Shown here: positions 58,596 to 64,000 of the stretch, in pieces
How the letters are laid out: each line of letters starts with the position of its first letter
Position numbering within the stretch: position 1 is the first letter of the stretch
Source of the DNA: Taxillus chinensis
Taxonomy: Eukaryota; Streptophyta; Magnoliopsida; Santalales; Loranthaceae
Direction: 5' to 3'
NCBI GenBank assembly: GCA_023512835.1
Contig: JAKCVP010000379.1
Location: 62,001-126,000 of the forward strand
Length of the DNA: 64,000 nt
Made by a program: the position numbers and the translations under genes
The notes under the pieces: model-generated
What the model saw: only the letters and a program-made list of their open reading frames with translations
Databases searched by the model: none
Told to the model about the DNA's origin: nothing

Positions 58596-59723
58596 TCAAG
58601 GCTCATGCCCCTCCAGCGTGTACTTCCTGATCATCTTGAAGAAGAACTTGAGCTTCTCAGGGTCCACAAAAGGGGTAACACCATGCCCTAGATTGCAGAT
58701 CCAGCCCTTCTTCCCCTTGTCAAATCCTTTCACAATTTCACGTACAGCATGCTCAAGAGCCTCTTCGTTGCCATATAGTACACCGGGATCCATGTTACCT
58801 TGCACAACTTTGCCCTTCTTTTGCGCCTTTGCGTAAGCCTCTGAAGGATCGTGCAGCCAGTCCAGACTGATGACATCGTAGGGAGTATCAAGAAGGTAAT
58901 CGAAGGCGTAGGGCGCGCCCTTGGCAAATGCCTGCATGGGAATGCTCGGCAGTCCAAGCTCCTTCAGTCGAGCAGGCAAATGGAAAGCAATGTGCGTCAG
59001 GTACGGCAGCGAGAACTCGCGGAAAGCCGAAGGCGATAGCTCGCCTGCCCAAGAATCAAAGACTTGAATGAGCTGTGCGCCTGCCTTGACCTGCAGCGCC
59101 AGGTACTCGACGCAGACCTCTGCGATCTTCTGCAACAACTTCTTTGCTTCTTCTGGGTATGTGTAGATGAAGCGCTTGATGTTGAAGAAGATCTTACTGC
59201 CGCCGCCTTCGACCATGTAGCATAACAGCGTCCAAGGCGCACCGCAGAAGCCGTAGAGTGGCACGCGACCATTTAGCTTCTTGCGTGTGAGTGTGATGGC
59301 CTTGTAGACGTAGTCGAGCTCAGCCTTGACGTCTACTTGCTTGTCTAGAATTTGCTTGTATTGCGGGTCTTCGGGCGATCTCAATGGGTTGGGAAAGTCT
59401 GGGCCCTTGCCCTCAGTCATCTTCACCTCCATGCCCAGCGCTTGCGGTACGACGAGAATGTCTGAGAAGATGATTGAGCCATCGAGATACTCCGGGTAGC
59501 GATCAATTGGTTGTAACGTAAGGTTCGATGCGATTTCGGGACTTCTACAGCATTCAAAGAAGTCGTGGGTGCCCTTCTCTTTGTGATACTCGGGCAGGTA
59601 TCGTCCCGCCTGGCGCATGACCCATATCGGTGGATGTGTTACTTCTTCATTGCGTGCGGTTCTCAGAAGAAGATCATTGGTCATGGGAGGAAACTCGGCA
59701 TCAAGGTTGTCCTTGAAAGCCAT
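58596..59723 (-). CDS. HEM12: Uroporphyrinogen decarboxylase
   Basis: An intronless gene for 375 residues; the ATG at 59723 (MAFKDNLDAEFPPM) is chosen because the frame extends upstream only through a GTG. The enzyme removes four acetate carboxyls from uroporphyrinogen III to give coproporphyrinogen III, step five of cytosolic heme synthesis. Seen motifs: PIWVMRQAGRYLPEYH (substrate-binding signature), FSDILVVPQALGMEV, LYGFCGAPWTLLCYMVEGGG (second signature), FDSWAGELSP and GNMDPGVLYGNEE, and NLGHGVTPFVDPE near the end. The length is normal for fungi. It is divergent from nuo-24 with 361 bp between starts. Confidence 0.98.
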   Translation of the reverse strand: MAFKDNLDAEFPPMTNDLLLRTARNEEVTHPPIWVMRQAGRYLPEYHKEKGTHDFFECCRSPEIASNLTLQPIDRYPEYLDGSIIFSDILVVPQALGMEVKMTEGKGPDFPNPLRSPEDPQYKQILDKQVDVKAELDYVYKAITLTRKKLNGRVPLYGFCGAPWTLLCYMVEGGGSKIFFNIKRFIYTYPEEAKKLLQKIAEVCVEYLALQVKAGAQLIQVFDSWAGELSPSAFREFSLPYLTHIAFHLPARLKELGLPSIPMQAFAKGAPYAFDYLLDTPYDVISLDWLHDPSEAYAKAQKKGKVVQGNMDPGVLYGNEEALEHAVREIVKGFDKGKKGWICNLGHGVTPFVDPEKLKFFFKMIRKYTLEGHEP

Positions 59724-60084
59724 GGTGAAGGGTGTGGGGACCTTTGAGGTCGTTTGGAATGGCGTGGACGTTGCGAAATCAGATGATATCTTTGCAGGCA
59801 CCAGTACTTAAGGCGACCCAGACAGAGTAGGCAGCGCGGAGAAAGCAAGCACAGTCGACAGATAAGCAAAGAGACAGAGCGTGGAATTGCACTACAAGAT
59901 CTAGTCACTACTGAGGGGCAACAAGTGGCACCAGGCGAAACGGGACTTGACGCAGGTGCAGATCATCACGTCCAATGAACGACACGCTTACTAAGAACTT
60001 ATTGTCGACGTCTTCCGTTTTCCTTGCCTGCTGCATTGACATTGACGGGCAGCCAACACATACCATCCTACACACACCCGCACT
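59724..60084. promoter_or_regulatory. Shared divergent promoter, HEM12 and nuo-24
   Basis: These 361 bp separate the start codons of a heme-synthesis gene and a complex I gene. A CCAAT sequence in the minus sense (ATTGG-type words) is not clear; CCAATG occurs near 59971 on the plus strand and could bind a CCAAT complex of the Hap type, which controls respiratory and heme genes in fungi. This is a weak single-site observation. Confidence 0.4.
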
Positions 60085-61160
60085 ATGGCATTCAAGCTCG
60101 CACCGATGCTCTACCGCGCAGGTAGCAGCGCTCTGCGCTCGTCTGCCCGCGTCGTCGTCGTGCGCCAGCCCCAGCAGATCCAGAGGTCCTTTGCCGTGAG
60201 CTCGAGGGTGGCCAGCGATGCCCTCCAAGTTGTACGATACAAGCAAGTCCAGATACTGCAGGAGCGACAATGCTAACCGTCTTCCCAAGCACCGCGATTC
60301 CCCCGACAACAACCCCAACATCCCTTTCAAATTCAACGCAACGAACGAGACTCTCATTGAAGAAATCATCGCCCGTTACCCATCACAGTACAAGAAGGCC
60401 GCCGTCATGCCTCTGCTAGATCTCGGTCAGCGTCAGCACGGCTGGACAAGCATTTCCGTCATGAATGAAGTCGCGCGGATCCTCGAGATGCCCCCGATGC
60501 GCGTCTACGAAGTCGCTACCTTTTACACCATGTACAACCGCACCCCTGTCGGTCGCTACCACATTCAAGCTTGCACAACCGTACGTTCTCCAATCTTAAT
60601 GCAATACCGCAGCTAGGCATCGGCATGAGCTTTGCAACTGACGATTAAAATAGACACCCTGCCAACTTGGCGGCGTCGGCTCCGACGTGATCATGGAAGC
60701 GATAGAAAAGCACCTAGGCATAACCCCAGGCCACACAACAGCCGACGGCCTCTTCACCTTCACAGAAGTAGAATGCCTAGGCGCGTGTGTCAACGCGCCC
60801 ATGGTGCAAATCAACGACGACTACTACGAGGACCTGACTCCCGAATCCACCACCGAGCTGCTCAAGGCGCTTCAAGCAGCTGCACAGCAAACGGGTGCGA
60901 GTGGTGGCGCAGCTGGCTTGGCCGGCGACGCAGGCAAGGACGTCAAGGCTGCCGAGGAGCGTGGGCAGCGCGAAGCACGAGATGCGCTGGAGGCTCAGGG
61001 ACGAAAGTACGCTGCACAGGGCATTGCTATGCCCAGTCCTGGTCCGCTGAGCGGCCGCAAGACGTGCGAGCCCAGGGCTGGTCTGACGTGTTTGACCAGC
61101 GAGCCTTGGACTGCTGAGCAGGTATTTAGGAGCGACGGGGCTCTGGACAAGAGTGCATAG
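60085..61160 (+). CDS. nuo-24: NADH:ubiquinone oxidoreductase 24 kDa subunit (NDUFV2/NuoE)
   Basis: Three exons (60085-60231, 60290-60580, 60654-61160; introns 58 and 73 nt) give 314 residues. The subunit belongs to the NADH-binding tip of complex I and holds the 2Fe-2S cluster N1a. The first about 35 residues ([20 protein letters not shown]) are a presequence. Then come [37 protein letters not shown] and [20 protein letters not shown]. The cluster ligands are C-x4-C, made by the exon 2-3 join (ACTTTPCQLGG), and C-x3-C in [20 protein letters not shown]. The C-terminus carries a linker of about 55 residues rich in Ala, Gly and Gln before the family-typical end ([20 protein letters not shown]), making the protein longer than the usual 240-270 residues. 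Two donors fit intron 1; GTACGA is preferred. Confidence 0.96.
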
Positions 61161-62396
61161 ACGGAGAAGGGGGAAAAGTGGGAGTGTATCATAGGCGCTA
61201 GCAGCGATGGCATCCGACATGTTTGAATTCACTTACCTATCTTGAGCGTTCTCCATCTTCAACTTTCATAACACAACTAGCAATGCCGCAGGTGAAGCCT
61301 CACTCTGCTCTGCTGTATACCACAATGGACTGCAGTCCATCATGCGGCACATGATACGGAGCGTCCTTTGTGTGACAAGATCGCTAATGCAGGGGACCGC
61401 TTGACCACGTGTTTGACCACAGTCCACTTGCCCACTATGTTCTCAACAAAAGCGAGAAGGCGAGAGAAGCAAGACAGCAGGGCCCCGATCTTCGAGTCCC
61501 ATGCAATCAGCCGCCATCCATTCTGGTTTCCTGTATATCTCTTCTGCTTTTACATAGTAACCAAGCTGTAGATATAGTCCTAGACCAACATACATTCCTC
61601 AATTTGAAATCGAGAGCATACGCCCTCCCTCCAATCTTGTCCCACATCGGTATTTAGATTTTCTTCCTCCCCCCTTCCCTTCCGACCCTTTATCCTCGCT
61701 TCCGACCTTTTCCCCTAGGTACCTTATCCTTTTTCCGGTCCTGGCAATAACCTCCAGCCAGGATCTCACATTCACTGCAGCATAGATAAGGAACGCGCCT
61801 GACTCAGAACAAAAGAGGTGCATACAGTAAATCAAAATCCAAAAGGCGAGACACATCATCCATGGATGTGCAGCACTCTGATCTTCTCCCATGCGCCGGT
61901 CTGCGCTTCTTTTCTTCGTTTTTTTTTATTTTCCTTCCTGTCTTCTTGCTTACGCCTTGCTTCCTTCCCTTTCTCTATTTTTTTTTTCCATTCTGCTCTC
62001 TGGATTGAAATTGGGATGGAGGATTGTGTTGTTCGACATCTTCCTAGTGCAAGTGTACGATTGCACAGTGCGCATATCTAGTAGGAAAGGATACGCAGGA
62101 CTTGATCTTATTCGGCGTGCAAGTGATCATGTGCACGCGCACATGTGATAGCGCTGCCGTGCCCAGCGAAGAGGGTCCAGCTGAATTGTGCAAGCCGGCG
62201 CGTGCAGACTGTGCCCAGTTATGCAGCGAGCCACTTGTGACAAAGGGCCAGCCGTGTGCCAGAACACGTGCCTAGGGCAAGGGATAGCCGTTGCAGATGA
62301 AGGTGTATATACCAAAATATTTCATACCTATACCAATCAGAAGAAACATGTGATTCTTCGCACAAAATTGGTCACATGGCGCACTTGGTTAATCGT
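61161..62396. other. Intergenic, nothing recognised except a short palindrome
   Basis: About 1.2 kb, T-rich in the middle (61655-61740 and 61910-61990 with T9-T10 runs). Frames are short and domain-free. The segment next to the hairpin array (about 62150-62390) contains TATATA-like and AT-rich sequence but no evident gene. Confidence 0.5.
62129..62146. repeat. Near-perfect palindrome, 7-bp arms
   Basis: Arms CATGTGC and GCACATG around a 4-nt loop ACGC. It lies about 250 bp before the hairpin array but shares neither loop nor spacing with it. It could be a dimeric protein site or chance. Confidence 0.6.
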
Positions 62397-63617
62397 CGAG
62401 CTTGAAACTCGGTCGAGGGGGATCTTGGTGCTGCTGTTGAGGACTTGAAATCCTTCGCAGGGCACGCAACCTGGGGACTCGAAATCCCCTATGGGCTTGA
62501 AAGTCAAGGACTCCGAAATCCTTCACAGGCTCGAAACCTGCGGTAGGCTCAAAACCTGCGGTGGGCTCGAAACCCTCCACAGGCTCGAAACCTAGGGGAC
62601 TTGAATCCTACTACGGGCTTGAACCCGCCTTGGGCTTGAGACTCAAGGACTTAAAATCCTTCACAGGCTTAAAACCTGCGGTAGACTTAAAACCTACGGT
62701 GGGCTCGAAACCCTTCACAGGCTCGAAACCTGGGGACTTGAAATCCTCTGTGGGCTTGAAACTCGCAGACTCGAAATTCGCCACAGGCTCAAAACCTGAC
62801 GTGGGCTCTAAATTCACGGACTTAAAATCCAGCGTGGGCTTAAAACCCATCCCTTCACGGGCTCAAAACCTGACGTAGGTTCGAAACCTACTACTATAGT
62901 CCTTGAAAGACTTGAAATCCTACGGTGGGCTTAAAACCCACGGACTCGAAATCCGACGCAGGCTCGAAACCTGCTATGGGCTTGAAACCCACCTTCGCAG
63001 ACTCAAAACCTGCTACGGGCTTGAAACCCACCTCCGCAGGCTTGAAACTTGCCGTGGGCTTGAAACCCAGGGACTTGAAATCCCACTGTGGGCTGAAATG
63101 TACAACGAGCTCGAAACTCGTTAGGGGCTTGAAACCCTCGACATAAACTGAAAATATCCACCCAGTGCTTGAAACACCATGGAACTTGAAATTCCTCCTT
63201 CGACGCTGTGGCAAACTTGAAATTCACCACGGGTTTCAAACCCGCCATGAGCCTGAAAACTCTACGAGACTCAAAATTTCGTCCTGGGGACTTTGAAATC
63301 CCTAGAGAACTTGAAATTCTCAACGGGCATGAAATTTGCTAGGGACTTGAAATTCTCTGTGGGCTTGAAACCTACCAAGGACTCGAAATCCTTGGGGTTT
63401 GAGATCCCGCGGATTTGTGCGGGTTTCAAACCTGCAGTGAGCTTCAAACTCACCCACACGCTTCAAACTCGTCATGAGTATGAAATACACAAAGACTTGA
63501 AATCTCCCAAGTGAACTCTGAAGCCTAGCAGAAATGTACAAACTCACAGCAGGCTCTAAACCTGTACAGATTTCGGACATCTCTCAAGGCTTCAAACCCT
63601 TCAGGACTTGAAATCCT
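62397..63617. repeat. Array of about 60 covarying stem-loop units with a CTYGAAA core
   Basis: Each unit has a 7-nt core, mostly CTTGAAA or CTCGAAA (variants CTTAAAA, CTCAAAA, CTCTAAA, TTCGAAA, TTTCAAA), between short arms. The arms differ between units but are complementary within them: CAGG/CCTG, GGGGA/TCCCC, AAGGA/TCCTT, CGGA/TCCG, GTAGG/CCTAC, GTGGG/CCCAC, GCAGG/CCTGC, ACGAG/CTCGT, GAGAA/TTCTC, GTGAG/CTCAC, and a 7-bp pair CCAAGGA/TCCTTGG near 63375-63395. Some pairs use G-T. Core starts are mostly 18 bp apart, otherwise 15 or 21, with a few shifts. Units near the right end (63236, 63423) carry the core in the opposite sense. No unit is identical over a long stretch, so this is neither a simple satellite nor a CRISPR array. 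Both strands are partly open, giving G-L-K-P-like or G-F-K/E-P-like peptide repeats, broken by frame changes and stops. Confidence 0.85.
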
Positions 63618-64000
63618 TTCGATCCGCCCTCTTTTTTTTTGTGAGGCCAGAGGCCAGAGAAACTTACGGATTCAATTCGTAGCAGCTTCAGAAAGCACTT
63701 GCGGTTTTTTTTTCTGCTTCTTTTCTTTTCTTTTTCTCAGGCTTTTGCTCCGGTCAGACGGGAGAAGAAACAGAAATACGACGAGGCCAAGCGCTTTTCG
63801 TATCGATCGATGTACGGGTGTGATGTAAAGTGCGTGATGTGAAGTCCGATGTGCCTTATGTTCGTGTCAGGGATCATCCTAGGACTATGCCATCACAAAG
63901 GCGGGCCCTGGGTGTTTCGCGTACATTTGTTTTTGATAGGTACAGTGCCTTTGCAGGAGTACTTGTGGTCTGGTCCTGGAGGATGCTGACATGAATAGTA
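63618..64000. other. Right end of window, possible single exon only
   Basis: Two T-rich tracts (about 63631-63640 and 63703-63738) lie here. The second ends in CTTTTTCTCAG, a good acceptor-like site, and is followed by 33 open codons (63741-63842) beginning AFAPVRREKKQKYDEAKR before a TGA. This might be the last exon of a rightward gene, but no matching upstream exon was found across the array, so I do not call a gene. Confidence 0.3.

Noticed and set aside
62561..63580. Several 60-106 codon frames on both strands in the hairpin array as separate proteins
   Set aside because: They come from the triplet-phased units being open on both strands; none has a good start, and each ends where the phase shifts. 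Reported as an array property instead.
62397..63617. CRISPR array
   Set aside because: No identical repeats, no unique spacers of fixed size, eukaryotic context, no cas genes.

Overview
The window looks like nuclear chromosome sequence from a filamentous ascomycete (Pezizomycotina, most like Dothideomycetes). Most genes are broken by short GT-AG introns, typically 49-62 nt with some of 70-250 nt. Starts lie in Kozak-like context, genes sit on both strands with short spacers, and the products are fungal (uL3m/MRPL9, Atp3, Hem12, Nuo-24, Caf120/Skg3-type PH protein, DUF7918-like protein). There is no sign of bacterial operons, rRNA, tRNA or a recognisable transposon. I resolved exon-intron structures by joining reading frames at GT-AG borders so that conserved motifs run through; these are sequence-based models, not transcript-confirmed.

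Layout. 0-12 kb: a Skg6-type single-pass membrane protein, an orphan ORF, a mitochondrial FAM210/DUF1279 protein and the U3 snoRNP protein MPP10. 12-26 kb: an SPX plus VTC-type membrane protein (Vtc5-like), the spliceosomal DEAH helicase PRP16 and a Caf120/Skg3-like double-PH protein. 28-43 kb: a BAH-PHD chromatin reader, ATP synthase gamma (ATP3), topoisomerase I (TOP1), a Rossmann oxidoreductase, capping protein beta (CAP2), a small hypothetical protein, RRN3, mitochondrial ribosomal protein MRPL9 and the PX protein YPT35. 43-48 kb is more accessory in character: a FAD monooxygenase, a DUF7918-like protein with a SUMO-interaction-like motif and a 66-residue secreted six-cysteine peptide. 48-61 kb: CKS1, an MLH3 homologue with an in-frame stop, a sugar transporter, a small membrane protein, NAA10/ARD1, HEM12 and the complex I subunit nuo-24.

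The most unusual structure is at 62.4-63.6 kb. About 60 short units follow one another, each a conserved 7-nt core (CTYGAAA or close variants) flanked by 3-7 nt arms that differ from unit to unit but remain complementary within most units. Units repeat every 18 bp, less often 15 or 21, so they keep a triplet phase and give glycine/phenylalanine/lysine/proline-like peptide repeats on both strands. I know of no named element with this form.

Functional links: MPP10 and RRN3 serve ribosome production; ATP3, HEM12, nuo-24, MRPL9 and the FAM210 protein serve mitochondria. HEM12 and nuo-24 are divergent across 361 bp, ATP3 and TOP1 across 511 bp, and MPP10 and the FAM210 gene across 310 bp, so these pairs may share promoters.
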